Part shown: piece by piece, positions 16,646 to 25,046 of the stretch | How the letters are laid out: every line of letters begins with the position of its first letter | Numbering within the stretch: the first letter of the stretch is position 1 | Assembly: GCA_014359475.1 (NCBI GenBank) | Contig: JACIZI010000029.1 | Coordinates: 1-48,223, forward strand | Origin: Marinobacter sp. | Lineage (GTDB): Bacteria > Pseudomonadota > Gammaproteobacteria > Pseudomonadales > Oleiphilaceae | Reading direction: 5' to 3' | Length of the DNA stretch: 48,223 nucleotides | Position numbers and translations under genes: made by a program | The notes under the pieces: generated by a model | Databases searched by the model: none | What the model saw: only the letters and a program-made list of their open reading frames with translations | Told to the model about the DNA's origin: nothing

Positions 16646-17818
16646 ATGAGTAACACTGAGAAGCCGGCAGACCAGCCGATATCACACTTCCACGACCTTC
16701 TCAAGGGGGAGCAGCGGATTGCTGCCCGGGTCACCATTATCGGAATGGTGCTGGATGCGTTCCTGGGAATTATCAAGGTTATTGGTGGCAGCCTGTTCCA
16801 TTCCCAGGCGCTGGTAGTAGACGGCATTCACTCTTTTACCGATGTCGCATCAGACCTGGTGGTACTGGCGGTGATGAAGCTCTCCCGGCAGGCTCCTGAC
16901 GAGAATCACCCCTACGGTCACCAGCGTATCGAGACCATGGGAACCATGATCCTGGGTTCGGTACTCATTGCCGTAGGTGCCGCACTGGCCTGGGACAATG
17001 TGTTACGGATTATGGCTGGCGAAGATCTGCTGGCTCCCGGCTGGCCGGTTCTCGTTGCTGCCCTGATCTCGGTTCTGAGCAAGGAATGGATCTACCGCTA
17101 TACGCGCCGTGTAGGCGAATCCATCCGTTCCGATCTGATTGTCGCCAATGCCTGGCACAGCCGGACGGATGCCTTTTCGTCCATCATTGTGCTGCTTTCC
17201 ACCGCCGGGGCCATGCTGGGCCTGGTCTGGCTTGACGCAGTGGCTGCCGTCGCCATTGCGGTCATCGTCGTCCGGATTGGCTGGAAGTTCACCTGGGACA
17301 GCGTGCAGGAGCTGGTGGATACCGGCCTGTCACCGGAACAAGCCGACAAACTGCGCCGGATAGCCCGCCAGACGGACGGGGTTCGGAATGTGCACGAATT
17401 GCGCAGCCGCCGCATGGGCCACGACATTTTCCTGGACGTGCACCTGATGGTGCGGCCGGAAATCAGTGTATCGGAGGGGCACCAGATCGGTATGCGGGTT
17501 GTCGGCGGCATCCAGGAAGAACTGGACAGCCCGGTGGATATCAACTTCCATATCGATGCCGAGGATGATGAGCAGGGAACACCCACTTCCTGGTCACTGC
17601 CGTCACGCAAGGAAATCAGCGAAATCCTCGACCATCACCTGCCGGCCCTGCCCCACCAGAGCCGGATGCGGTTGCACTACCTCAAGAACCATGTGCACAT
17701 CGAGATCTTTCTGGAATCCCGGGCCCAGCTCGGAGAGAAATCCGTGGCGGAGATTAACCGGGAACTGGAAACCTACCCCTGGTTTGGCAGCCTCAAAGTC
17801 TGGTTCTCCACTCCGTAA
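16646..17818 (+). CDS. Cation diffusion facilitator (CDF) metal transporter with an extra C-terminal domain
   Basis: A 390-aa proton-coupled efflux protein for Zn2+, Fe2+ or similar ions. Six membrane helices span about 25-215. The transport site is recognisable: His62 and Asp66 in GIHSFTD, and His171 and Asp175 in WHSRTD. A cytoplasmic dimerisation domain (ZT_dimer) runs from about 225 to 305. It is longer than FieF (about 300 aa): an extra 80 residues at the end contain RMRLHYLKNHVHIEIFLES, like a second, divergent ZT_dimer unit. I start at the ATG at 16646; a GTG at 16598 is possible. It converges on the ATP-grasp gene with 6 nt between stops. Confidence 0.9.
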   Translation: MSNTEKPADQPISHFHDLLKGEQRIAARVTIIGMVLDAFLGIIKVIGGSLFHSQALVVDGIHSFTDVASDLVVLAVMKLSRQAPDENHPYGHQRIETMGTMILGSVLIAVGAALAWDNVLRIMAGEDLLAPGWPVLVAALISVLSKEWIYRYTRRVGESIRSDLIVANAWHSRTDAFSSIIVLLSTAGAMLGLVWLDAVAAVAIAVIVVRIGWKFTWDSVQELVDTGLSPEQADKLRRIARQTDGVRNVHELRSRRMGHDIFLDVHLMVRPEISVSEGHQIGMRVVGGIQEELDSPVDINFHIDAEDDEQGTPTSWSLPSRKEISEILDHHLPALPHQSRMRLHYLKNHVHIEIFLESRAQLGEKSVAEINRELETYPWFGSLKVWFSTP

Positions 17819-17824
17819 CCCCGG

Positions 17825-19321
17825 CTATCGCCGGTTGGCTTCCATGCGGGAAAGAAACTCCTGCATGATCAGTGTATAGAGCTCTCCACCGAGAAAACGG
17901 TCTTCGACACCGGCATCAATACTGGGGTTGTCATTCACCTCGATGACCGCCACCCGGTTACCGGACTGCTTGATATCCACCCCGTAAAGTCCGTCGCCAA
18001 TCAGGCGCGTCGCATGCAGGGCCGCCTGGATGACTTTTTTCGGTACTTCATAGGTGGGCATGGTTTCAAAGTCACCGCTGTCCACCTCCGCACCGCCATG
18101 CTGATAGATCTGCCAGTGTCCTTTTACCATGAAATACTTACAGGCATAAATGGCCCGCCCCCCCAGTACGCCGACCCGCCAGTCATAATCGGTGTAAAGG
18201 TATTCCTGGGCCAGCACCAGGGCTGACTGGCGAAACAGGTTTTTCAGCCCGGTGCGCAGAGCGGCTTCATCATCTGCCCGGATAACACCCCGGGAAAACG
18301 CGCCGTCCGGAATCTTGATCACGGCCGGAAAGCCAATGCCCTCGATCACCCGCTCAACCGCATCTTTCTGGTCTCTGGACAGGATCAGGGTTGCCGGGGT
18401 GGGCACCTTGTTGTTGGTCAGCAAGTCCGCAAGGAACACCTTGTTGGTGCAGCGCAGAATGGAGGCAGGATCATCAATCACCACCAGGCCCTCGGCTTCC
18501 GCCTTGCGGGCAAACCGGTAGGTATGATGATCAATGGCGGTCGTTTCCCGGATAAACAGGCCATCGTATTCCGGCAGTCGCATATAATCGCGACGGGAGA
18601 TCTGCTCAACATTAATGCCCAGCTTGCGGCCCGCCTTCTCAAAGCGCCCCAGGGCCACCTTGTCACTGGGGGGCATTTCCTCTTCCGGGTTGACCAGCAT
18701 CGCCAAATCAAAACGGTACCGCCTGCGGGCCCTTGGTTTGCGCCAGATCATGCTGCTGAAACGGTCCAGTGCCCCGGCAAAGATATCCTGTTCCGCCTCC
18801 GCCAGGTCCTGGGGCGCGGCGGGCTTCATGGATTCAATCTGCCATACCTTGCGGCGGCGACGGAAAACCACTTCCAGTATGGGGCAGGGAAAGCGCTCGA
18901 ACAGGGCCCGGGCAACGGATTTCAGGGCCGGATTGGCGGATTGCCCGAAGAAGGTGCGCAGCCGCACTTCGTGGGTGGCATTTTCATCCTCTGCAACCCG
19001 GATGGCTTCGCTCGACTGCTCCAGACACTGAACAACATCCGGATTCAGGTCCTCCAGTTGCAGGGAGAAGAGCCCCTTCCTGCTCAAATCGTTCAGGGTC
19101 ATCACTGACGGCACCACATGATGACCACGTGCCTCCGCAAGCAAGGAGCAGTAGTATCCCTGGCTCAGATATTTTGCGCTCTGGCAAAGGTTGATCACCC
19201 GCACCCGGCCCGTGCCGGTATAGGAATAGGCAAGGTATTGCGCAAAGCTCAGAACATCTTCGCTGGGGTAATAAGGTGCCCAGTCTCCGGGGCGACCAAC
19301 AACAATCAGCAAACGGGACAT
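17825..19321 (-). CDS. RimK-like ATP-grasp ligase with N-terminal RLAN domain
   Basis: A 498-aa protein. GGGAGGAT lies about 8 nt before the ATG at 19321, supporting this start over longer readings. Residues about 1-190 match the RLAN domain seen only with RimK-type ligases (MSRLLIVVGRPGDW, LAYSYTGTGRVRVINLC). From about 200 on comes an ATP-grasp domain: KVFLADLLTNNKVPTP, VIKIPDGAFSRGV (ATP lysines), AQEYLYTDYDWRVGVLGG and the metal-binding VIEVNDNPSIDAG. Such enzymes form amide bonds between a carboxylate and an amino group, as RimK adds glutamate to ribosomal protein S6. The substrate is unknown. It is divergent, by 195 nt, from a GNAT/C39-peptidase fusion, its recurrent genomic partner as I recall. 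Confidence 0.88.
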   Translation of the reverse strand: MSRLLIVVGRPGDWAPYYPSEDVLSFAQYLAYSYTGTGRVRVINLCQSAKYLSQGYYCSLLAEARGHHVVPSVMTLNDLSRKGLFSLQLEDLNPDVVQCLEQSSEAIRVAEDENATHEVRLRTFFGQSANPALKSVARALFERFPCPILEVVFRRRRKVWQIESMKPAAPQDLAEAEQDIFAGALDRFSSMIWRKPRARRRYRFDLAMLVNPEEEMPPSDKVALGRFEKAGRKLGINVEQISRRDYMRLPEYDGLFIRETTAIDHHTYRFARKAEAEGLVVIDDPASILRCTNKVFLADLLTNNKVPTPATLILSRDQKDAVERVIEGIGFPAVIKIPDGAFSRGVIRADDEAALRTGLKNLFRQSALVLAQEYLYTDYDWRVGVLGGRAIYACKYFMVKGHWQIYQHGGAEVDSGDFETMPTYEVPKKVIQAALHATRLIGDGLYGVDIKQSGNRVAVIEVNDNPSIDAGVEDRFLGGELYTLIMQEFLSRMEANRR

Positions 19322-19516
19322 CGCTGGGTTATCCTCCCTGACAGTCCGCCACCCGGTGCGGGTGAATGCGCAACAATACGCCGGCACTGTTTGCCCGGCA
19401 ATGATCTTCTGATGCGTGCTTCTACGCACGCCCCGGCACTTTCACACCGGCAGTGGTTCTCACATAATGAAGCATAGCCGTTCTCCCCCGGATCCGGCGC
19501 TCAACAAGGTACTTTA

Positions 19517-20629
19517 ATGCCTGATTACCAGCTTCAACGTGCCGGCCCCGACGATCTGGATGCGCTGGTGCAGCTTGAAAACCGGTGCTTTACAGAAGAC
19601 CGGATCTCCCGCCGCAGTTTCCGTCGTTTTATGGAGATGCCCAGAGACCGGGTGCTCGTCGCTCGCCAGAACGGTTCGCTGGTCGGCTATTGCGTGGTAC
19701 TGATGAATGCCGCGACACGATTGGCGCGGATCTACTCGATTGCCGTGTCGGAGGATGTCCGGGGACAGGGTGTCGGGGAGCGCCTGATTGCCTTTGCGGA
19801 AAAAGAAGCAGCCAATAACGGGCGGATTGTGATGCGCCTGGAGGTGCGGGAAGATAACCCTTCCGCCATCAGGCTTTACCACCGGTTGGGTTACCGAAAA
19901 TTCGGCACAAAGCTGGACTACTACGAAGACCATGGCACCGCTCTGCGTTTTGAAAAACGCATCCTGTTCCTGGAGCCATCGCGGGCGCCGATCCGGGTGC
20001 CCTACTATGCCCAGACCACTGAGTTCACCTGCGGGCCGGCGGCGCTGTTAATGGCCATGGCGGCTCTTGATCCGCAGCAACCGGTGAGTTCCCTGGAAGA
20101 GCTCAGGCTATGGCGCGAGGCCACCACCATTTTCATGCTCGCCGGCCACGGCGGCTGCGGCCCCCACGGCCTGGCCCTGTCCGCCTGGCGACGCGGTTTT
20201 CACGCCAGTGCCTTTATCAGCCAGCAGGGCCCGCTGTTCCGGGACACGGTCCGCAATGAGGACAAGAAGCGGGTACTGGAACTGGTGCATGAAGGGTTTA
20301 TCCACGACATGGCCGATACCGGGATAGACCTGCACCACGAGCCACTGACCCTGGAGGCCATGTCCGACGCCCTGCACCGTGGTCGTGTACCGGTCATCCT
20401 GATCAGCACCTGGCAACTGAACCGCAGCCGCGTGCCCCACTGGGTGACGGTGTGTGCCATCGACGATCAGTTCGTTTACCTGCACGATCCGGAGGTGGAT
20501 GTGGAAGCCGGCGAGGCAGTGGCCGACAAACAGTACCTGCCGATAGACCGACGGGTGTTTGACCGCATGTCCCGGTACGGGCGCAACCAGCCGCTGCAGG
20601 CTGCCGTAATTGTTGGGCCTTTGCGGTGA
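19517..20629 (+). CDS. GNAT acetyltransferase / C39-like cysteine peptidase fusion
   Basis: A 370-aa two-domain protein. Residues 1-150 are a GNAT domain with the acetyl-CoA loop VRGQGVGERL and the C-terminal RLYHRLGY motif typical of RimI-like enzymes. Residues about 160-365 are a papain-like C39 domain: Cys in EFTCGPAALLMAM, His in VPHWVTV and Asp in LHDPE give the catalytic triad. There is no signal peptide, so it is cytoplasmic. With the divergent RLAN ATP-grasp ligase it suggests a system that ligates, acetylates and trims peptides; the target is unknown. It ends 39 nt before the arm of repeat copy 2. Confidence 0.88.
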   Translation: MPDYQLQRAGPDDLDALVQLENRCFTEDRISRRSFRRFMEMPRDRVLVARQNGSLVGYCVVLMNAATRLARIYSIAVSEDVRGQGVGERLIAFAEKEAANNGRIVMRLEVREDNPSAIRLYHRLGYRKFGTKLDYYEDHGTALRFEKRILFLEPSRAPIRVPYYAQTTEFTCGPAALLMAMAALDPQQPVSSLEELRLWREATTIFMLAGHGGCGPHGLALSAWRRGFHASAFISQQGPLFRDTVRNEDKKRVLELVHEGFIHDMADTGIDLHHEPLTLEAMSDALHRGRVPVILISTWQLNRSRVPHWVTVCAIDDQFVYLHDPEVDVEAGEAVADKQYLPIDRRVFDRMSRYGRNQPLQAAVIVGPLR

Positions 20630-20667
20630 TTTTCTGGCTTGGTTTCCCAGCCTGGTAATTGGGGGGT

Positions 20668-20781
20668 GAGCCAGTTGGGGGAGTGCTTTCCAAAACACGC
20701 CCGTGAATACGTCCCTGTAGGGCTCGGCTCTGGCCATCCATGGCCAGAGACGGTTTTGGAAAGCACTCCCCCAACCGGCTC
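20668..20781 (+). repeat. Structured palindromic 3'-end element, copy 2
   Basis: Outer arms 20668-20696 and 20753-20781 are 29 nt each with a single mismatch. They enclose a 56-nt core (20697-20752) starting ACGCCCGTGAA. Core positions 33-41 and 44-52 (20729-20737 with 20740-20748) form a 9-bp hairpin with loop CC; a smaller hairpin (TAC/GTA) sits at core 12-23, framed by GCCC and GGGC. Oriented with the GNAT/C39 gene that ends upstream. Confidence 0.92.
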
Positions 20782-20921
20782 TTGTCGAACTTATGGTGGG
20801 ATCGCCTTTGAGGAATAGCGGTCTTTGGCGAGGAGTTTTACAAGAGGCAACCCGATACCTCTGCGCATTACTGCTTTGACCGTAAGGAGTTAACTCCCTG
20901 ATATATCACCCGGGTTAACAA

Positions 20922-21033
20922 GAGAGGGCGTGGTGGCTGTTTTCAGGACCGTCTGCAGCCATGGATGGCTGCAGCCGAGCCCCCCAGGGATGGGTTCACG
21001 GGCGTGTCCTGAAAACAGCCACCACGCCCTCTC
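20922..21033 (-). repeat. Structured palindromic 3'-end element, copy 3
   Basis: Arms 20922-20949 and 21006-21033 are a perfect 28-bp inverted repeat around a 56-nt core (20950-21005). Both arm sequence and hairpin B differ from copies 1, 2 and 5, yet remain paired: the hairpin stem is CTGCAGCCAT with ATGGCTGCAG. Hairpin A is CCCA/TGGG instead of TAC/GTA. Read on the minus strand, in the sense of uvrB, which ends 43 nt away. Confidence 0.92.
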
Positions 21034-21075
21034 CCGCCCCGGAACCATCAGGCTACAGACATAAGAGCACCAAGC

Positions 21076-23136
21076 TCAGCCAACCCGCATGGCAGCCTCT
21101 TTGAGCTCGGAAATTTCATCCCGCAACCGCGCCGCCTTCTCGAAGTCCAGATCGCCGGCGGCCTTGTACATATCGTCCTCCAGCCCGGAGATCTCCTTGA
21201 GCAGCTGCTCCGGCGACTTGTTACCCGCCCTGACCAGATAACGCTCGGCTTCTTCCGCGGCTTTCTGACCGGGTCGCTCGGCCTTACGGCGACCACGACC
21301 ACTGCCCGGGGCACCTTCCATGATGTCGGAGATTTTCTTGTTCAGACCCGTGGGCGTGATGCCATGCTCCTCGTTGAAGACCGTCTGCTTGGCCCGGCGG
21401 CGTTCGGTTTCGTCGATTGCCCGCTGCATGGAACCGGTGACCCGGTCGCCGTAGAGGATGGCTTTGCCGTGCACGTTCCGGGCGGCGCGGCCAATGGTCT
21501 GGATCAGGGAGCGTTCGGAACGCAGGAAACCTTCCTTGTCGGCATCCAGAATGGTCACCAGGGAGACTTCCGGCATGTCCAGCCCTTCCCGCAGCAGGTT
21601 GATGCCCACCAGTACATCAAACTCACCCCGACGAAGGTCGCGAATGATTTCCACCCGCTCCACGGTGTCGATGTCCGAGTGCAGGTAACGCACACGGATA
21701 TCGTGTTCCATCAGGAAGTCGGTGAGGTCTTCCGCCATGCGCTTGGTAAGGGTGGTCACCAGTACCCGCTCGTTCACTCCGGTGCGCAGGTGGATTTCCG
21801 AAACCAGGTCATCCACCTGTGTGGAGGCCGGGCGGACTTCGATTTCCGGGTCCAGCAGACCGGTGGGGCGCACCACCTGTTCCACTACCTGACCGGAGTG
21901 TTCCGCTTCGTAGTTACCGGGCGTGGCGGAGACGAAGATCATCTGCGGGGCGATGCGCTCCCACTCGTCGAACCGCATGGGCCGGTTATCCAGGGCGGAC
22001 GGCAGGCGGAAGCCGTATTCCACCAGGGTCTCTTTGCGGGAGCGGTCGCCCTTGTACATGGCGCCGATCTGGGGAATGGTGACGTGGGACTCGTCCACCA
22101 CCAGCAGCGCATTGGGCGGGATGTAGTCAAACAGTGTGGGTGGTGGTTCGCCGGGGGCGCGACCGGAGAGGTATCGGGAGTAGTTCTCGATACCGTTGCA
22201 GTAGCCCAGCTCCAGCATCATTTCGATATCATACCGGGTGCGTTCCTCCAGACGCTGAGCTTCTACCAGCCGGTTGTTGTCTCGCAACTGTTTGAGCCGC
22301 TCGTCCAGTTCTTGCTTGATGCGGTCCACCGCGTTGAGCACGGTACTCCGCGGGGTGACGTAGTGGGTTTTCGGGTAGATGGTCACCCGGGGCACACGGC
22401 GCAGCACTTCTCCGGTGAGCGGGTCAAAGTAGCTAAGGTTCTCCACCTCGTCATCAAACAGTTCGATGCGGATGGCTTCTTTCTCGGATTCCGCCGGAAA
22501 TACATCGATGACATCGCCCCGCACCCGGTAGTTGGCGCGGTGGAATTCCACGTCGTTACGGGTGTACTGGAGCTCCGCCAGGCGACGCAGCAGGTCCCGC
22601 TGGCCAATCCCGTCTCCCCGGTCCAGGTGCAGCATCATCTTCAGGTAGGACTGGGGATCACCCAGACCGTAGATGGCAGAAACCGTCGCTACAATAATCG
22701 CATCCGGTCGCTCGAGTAGCGCTTTGGTGGCTGACAGGCGCATCTGTTCAATGTGTTCGTTGACCGAGGCATCCTTCTCGATAAAGGTGTCCGACGATGG
22801 TACATAGGCCTCCGGCTGGTAGTAATCGTAGTAGGACACGAAATACTCCACCGCATTGTCCGGAAAGAATTCCCGGAACTCGCCGTATAACTGGGCGGCG
22901 AGGGTCTTGTTGTGGGCCAGGACGATGGTGGGCCGCTGTATTTCCTGCACCACATTGGCGATGGTGAACGTCTTGCCGGAGCCGGTTACGCCCAGCAGGG
23001 TCTGGTGTGCAAGACCGGAGTGGATGCCGTCCACCAGGCCAGCGATCGCCTTGGGCTGGTCGCCGGCAGGCTGGTAGGGGGAGTCGACCTTGAAGGCACC
23101 GTCTTTCATCAGTGCGCCGGTTTCGGATGTCGCCAT
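21076..23136 (-). CDS. uvrB: Excinuclease ABC subunit B
   Basis: A 686-aa DNA damage recognition helicase of nucleotide excision repair, which receives DNA from UvrA2 and recruits UvrC. Walker A GVTGSGKT is at 49-56; the beta-hairpin segment [14 protein letters not shown] clamps one strand; DESH is motif II; and [15 protein letters not shown] carries motif VI. A C-terminal UVR domain (about 645-680) binds UvrC. The best Shine-Dalgarno (GGAGG) is about 14 nt from the ATG, which is long; Met10 is an alternative start. I see no full LexA box upstream. Confidence 0.97.
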   Translation of the reverse strand: MATSETGALMKDGAFKVDSPYQPAGDQPKAIAGLVDGIHSGLAHQTLLGVTGSGKTFTIANVVQEIQRPTIVLAHNKTLAAQLYGEFREFFPDNAVEYFVSYYDYYQPEAYVPSSDTFIEKDASVNEHIEQMRLSATKALLERPDAIIVATVSAIYGLGDPQSYLKMMLHLDRGDGIGQRDLLRRLAELQYTRNDVEFHRANYRVRGDVIDVFPAESEKEAIRIELFDDEVENLSYFDPLTGEVLRRVPRVTIYPKTHYVTPRSTVLNAVDRIKQELDERLKQLRDNNRLVEAQRLEERTRYDIEMMLELGYCNGIENYSRYLSGRAPGEPPPTLFDYIPPNALLVVDESHVTIPQIGAMYKGDRSRKETLVEYGFRLPSALDNRPMRFDEWERIAPQMIFVSATPGNYEAEHSGQVVEQVVRPTGLLDPEIEVRPASTQVDDLVSEIHLRTGVNERVLVTTLTKRMAEDLTDFLMEHDIRVRYLHSDIDTVERVEIIRDLRRGEFDVLVGINLLREGLDMPEVSLVTILDADKEGFLRSERSLIQTIGRAARNVHGKAILYGDRVTGSMQRAIDETERRRAKQTVFNEEHGITPTGLNKKISDIMEGAPGSGRGRRKAERPGQKAAEEAERYLVRAGNKSPEQLLKEISGLEDDMYKAAGDLDFEKAARLRDEISELKEAAMRVG

Positions 23137-23327
23137 GGCGGGGAGCTTACCTCCGGGTTATCAAAACAGAGCTGACGGTTGCCGAACAGTTGCAAGGTTC
23201 AGCAAAACTTATCGTTGCGAGAGCTTCATGGTACCATCTGTACGATCGATAACCGCCCCTGATGCGCGGAATCATCCCGACGCAGGCGGCTCGAACCTAT
23301 ACAGACGCAGCTTTAAGGAGCGCAAGT

Positions 23328-24512
23328 TTGGACCTTCAACTTTCCAGCCGAGTACAGGCTATCAAGCCCTCTCCCACACTCGCAGTCACCAACAAGGCTG
23401 CGGAACTCCGCGCAGCCGGCCAGGATATCATTGGCCTGGGGGCCGGCGAGCCGGACTTTGACACGCCCGATCACATCAAACAGGCGGCCATCGAAGCCAT
23501 CAACAACGGCCAGACCAAGTATACCGCGGTTGATGGTACGCCGGCCCTCAAGAAGGCGATCATTGCCAAGTTCAAACGGGACAACGGACTGGAATACGAA
23601 AACAATCAGATACTGGTAAGTAGTGGTGGCAAGCAGAGCTTTTTCAACCTTGCCCTGGCCACCCTGAACCCCGGCGACGAAGCCATCATTCCGGCCCCTT
23701 ACTGGGTATCCTACCCGGATATGGTCAAAGTGGCCGAAGGTACGCCGGTGATTCTTGAAACCACCGCGGAAACCCGCTTCAAGATCACCCCCGGGCAACT
23801 GGAAAAAGCCATCACCGGGCGCACCCGGCTGTTTGTCATCAACAGCCCCTCCAACCCCAGTGGCATGGCCTATTCCATGGAAGAGCTGCAGGCGCTGGGT
23901 GAAGTGCTGAAGAAGTACCCGCAGGTGATGATTGCCACCGACGACATGTACGAGCCGATCCTCTGGACCGGCAAGCCATTCTGCAACATCGTCAATGCCA
24001 CACCCGAGCTGTACGACCGCACCTTCGTTCTTAACGGCGTGTCCAAGGCTTACTCCATGACCGGCTGGCGCATCGGCTACGCCGCCGGCCCGGCACAGAT
24101 CATCGGTGCCATGAAGAAGATCCAGTCCCAGAGCACCTCCAACCCCTGCTCCATCTCCCAGGCCGCCGCTCAGGCCGCACTGGACGGTGACCAGGCCTGT
24201 GTGGGTGAAATGGTCAAGGCCTTCAAAGAGCGCCACGACTGGCTGGTGGAGGCCCTGAACAAACTGCCGGGGGTTGAGTGTCTGAGCGGCGATGGCACCT
24301 TCTATGTGTTCCCGAGCTTCCAGGGCGCCATCGATGTGGATGCGTCCGTGGGCAACGATGTGGAGTTTGCCGAAAACCTTCTGACTGACGCCGGCGTGGC
24401 CCTGGTCCCGGGTTCTGCTTTCGGCTGTCCGGGGCACATGCGTTTGAGCTTTGCCACCAGCATGGAGAACCTGCAGAAAGCGGTTGAGCGTCTGCAGAAA
24501 GCCCTGGGCTAA
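23328..24512 (+). CDS. aspC: Class I pyridoxal-phosphate aminotransferase (aspartate aminotransferase type Ib)
   Basis: A 394-aa enzyme that transfers the amino group between aspartate and 2-oxoglutarate, possibly also with prephenate or aromatic substrates. The TTG start at 23328 is supported by AAGGAG 7 nt upstream; the longer ATG reading at 23262 adds residues unlike the family. GLGAGEPDFDTP, NSPSNPSG (cofactor contact) and the PLP lysine in NGVSKAYSMTGWRIGY are clear. The sequence is of the type Ib (Rhizobium/Thermus-like) group rather than the E. coli AspC group. It precedes a tRNA-Asn gene by 70 nt, but that gene has its own promoter. Confidence 0.93.
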   Translation: MDLQLSSRVQAIKPSPTLAVTNKAAELRAAGQDIIGLGAGEPDFDTPDHIKQAAIEAINNGQTKYTAVDGTPALKKAIIAKFKRDNGLEYENNQILVSSGGKQSFFNLALATLNPGDEAIIPAPYWVSYPDMVKVAEGTPVILETTAETRFKITPGQLEKAITGRTRLFVINSPSNPSGMAYSMEELQALGEVLKKYPQVMIATDDMYEPILWTGKPFCNIVNATPELYDRTFVLNGVSKAYSMTGWRIGYAAGPAQIIGAMKKIQSQSTSNPCSISQAAAQAALDGDQACVGEMVKAFKERHDWLVEALNKLPGVECLSGDGTFYVFPSFQGAIDVDASVGNDVEFAENLLTDAGVALVPGSAFGCPGHMRLSFATSMENLQKAVERLQKALG

Positions 24513-24529
24513 AAAGTTCTGGTCAGGGG

Positions 24530-24558
24530 TTGACGGGGCCGTATCGCCAACTTAATAT
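24530..24558 (+). promoter_or_regulatory. Promoter of tRNA-Asn (copy 2)
   Basis: TTGACG (24530-24535), a 17-nt spacer and TAATAT (24553-24558), followed by a GC-rich discriminator (ACGCGCC). Same -35, same spacing and near-identical -10 as the first tRNA-Asn promoter. It starts 17 nt after the aminotransferase stop. Confidence 0.8.
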
Positions 24559-24582
24559 ACGCGCCTCGTCACAGGACGACGT

Positions 24583-24658
24583 TCCCCGATAGCTCAGTTG
24601 GTAGAGCAACGGACTGTTAATCCGTTTGTCGCTGGTTCGAGCCCAGCTCGGGGAGCCA
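24583..24658 (+). tRNA. tRNA-Asn (GTT), copy 2
   Basis: A 76-nt tRNA identical to the one at 10278-10353, with anticodon GTT at 24616-24618 and an encoded CCA. It has its own promoter (24530) and terminator (24667). Exact identity over the gene, with only the functional parts of the flanks kept, suggests gene conversion or strong selection. Confidence 0.98.
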
Positions 24659-24666
24659 CTATTCCG

Positions 24667-24703
24667 AAAAGCCGCCTTGGTCTCTGACTCTGGCGGCTTT
24701 TTT
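24667..24703 (+). terminator. Terminator after tRNA-Asn copy 2
   Basis: AAAAGCCGCC (24667-24676) pairs with GGCGGCTTTT (24692-24701), continuing into a run of six T. The stem is shared with the first tRNA-Asn terminator, while the loop differs. Confidence 0.92.
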
Positions 24704-24728
24704 GTGCCTTCCTTTTGGTTAGTGCCAT

Positions 24729-24770
24729 GGTTTGGTTTGCGGTTTGGTTTGCGGTTTGGTTTGCGGTTTA
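24729..24770 (+). repeat. 12-bp G/T-rich tandem repeat
   Basis: GGTTTGGTTTGC occurs three times in direct succession (24729-24740, 24741-24752, 24753-24764), with a partial fourth unit GGTTTA. It starts 25 nt after the tRNA-Asn terminator. Likely a slippage-prone simple repeat. Confidence 0.9.
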
Positions 24771-24795
24771 GCCTGCGTGTTTCGGGGGCGGGAGT

Positions 24796-24899
24796 CAGTT
24801 CGATCTCCCTTTTCAGGACACGCCCGCAAGTACGTCCATGTAGGGCTCGTATCGGGCCATCCATGGCCCTCCACGGTCCTGAAAAGGGAGCTCAAACTG
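24796..24899 (+). repeat. Structured palindromic 3'-end element, copy 4
   Basis: Arms 24796-24819 and 24876-24899 pair over 24 nt with two mismatches; the inner 15 bp are perfect. The core (24820-24875) is again 56 nt. It is the most divergent complete copy: hairpin B is GGGCCAT/ATGGCCC (7 bp) and hairpin A is TACGT/ATGTA. It is oriented with the tRNA-Asn unit upstream, although that unit already has a terminator. Confidence 0.9.
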
Positions 24900-25046
24900 C
24901 CTCTTATCAACAGCTGCAGTTATCGCTTATTCAGTGCATTGGCAGGCTTGGGTTCGAACGCAGCTTATTGGTTAACGAAGGTACAAACGCCTTCAGATCC
25001 CCCAAACATTGCGGTACCCAAAACAGGCGATATCCGGAAACTTGCA

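Larger units (their letters stand above)
20630..21075. other. 446-nt convergent gap holding two structured repeats in inverted orientation
   Basis: Between the ends of the GNAT/C39 gene (plus) and uvrB (minus). Copy 2 of the element (20668-20781) faces the plus gene and copy 3 (20922-21033) faces uvrB. The 140 nt between them holds only a perfect 12-nt palindrome GGAGTTAACTCC (20886-20897); I see no gene there. Confidence 0.8.

Noticed and set aside
20668-21033. Element copies read as insertion-sequence or MITE ends
   Set aside because: There is no transposase gene, no target-site duplication that I can see, and the distal arms differ between copies. A REP-like origin remains possible.
23137-23327. 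Possible LexA box upstream of uvrB (CTGTACGATCGATAAC, about 23240)
   Set aside because: The right half lacks ACAG, and it sits on the aminotransferase side. I see no full CTGT-N8-ACAG in the gap.
24935-24970. GGTTCGAA resembling a tRNA T-loop
   Set aside because: No acceptor, D or anticodon arms can be formed around it.
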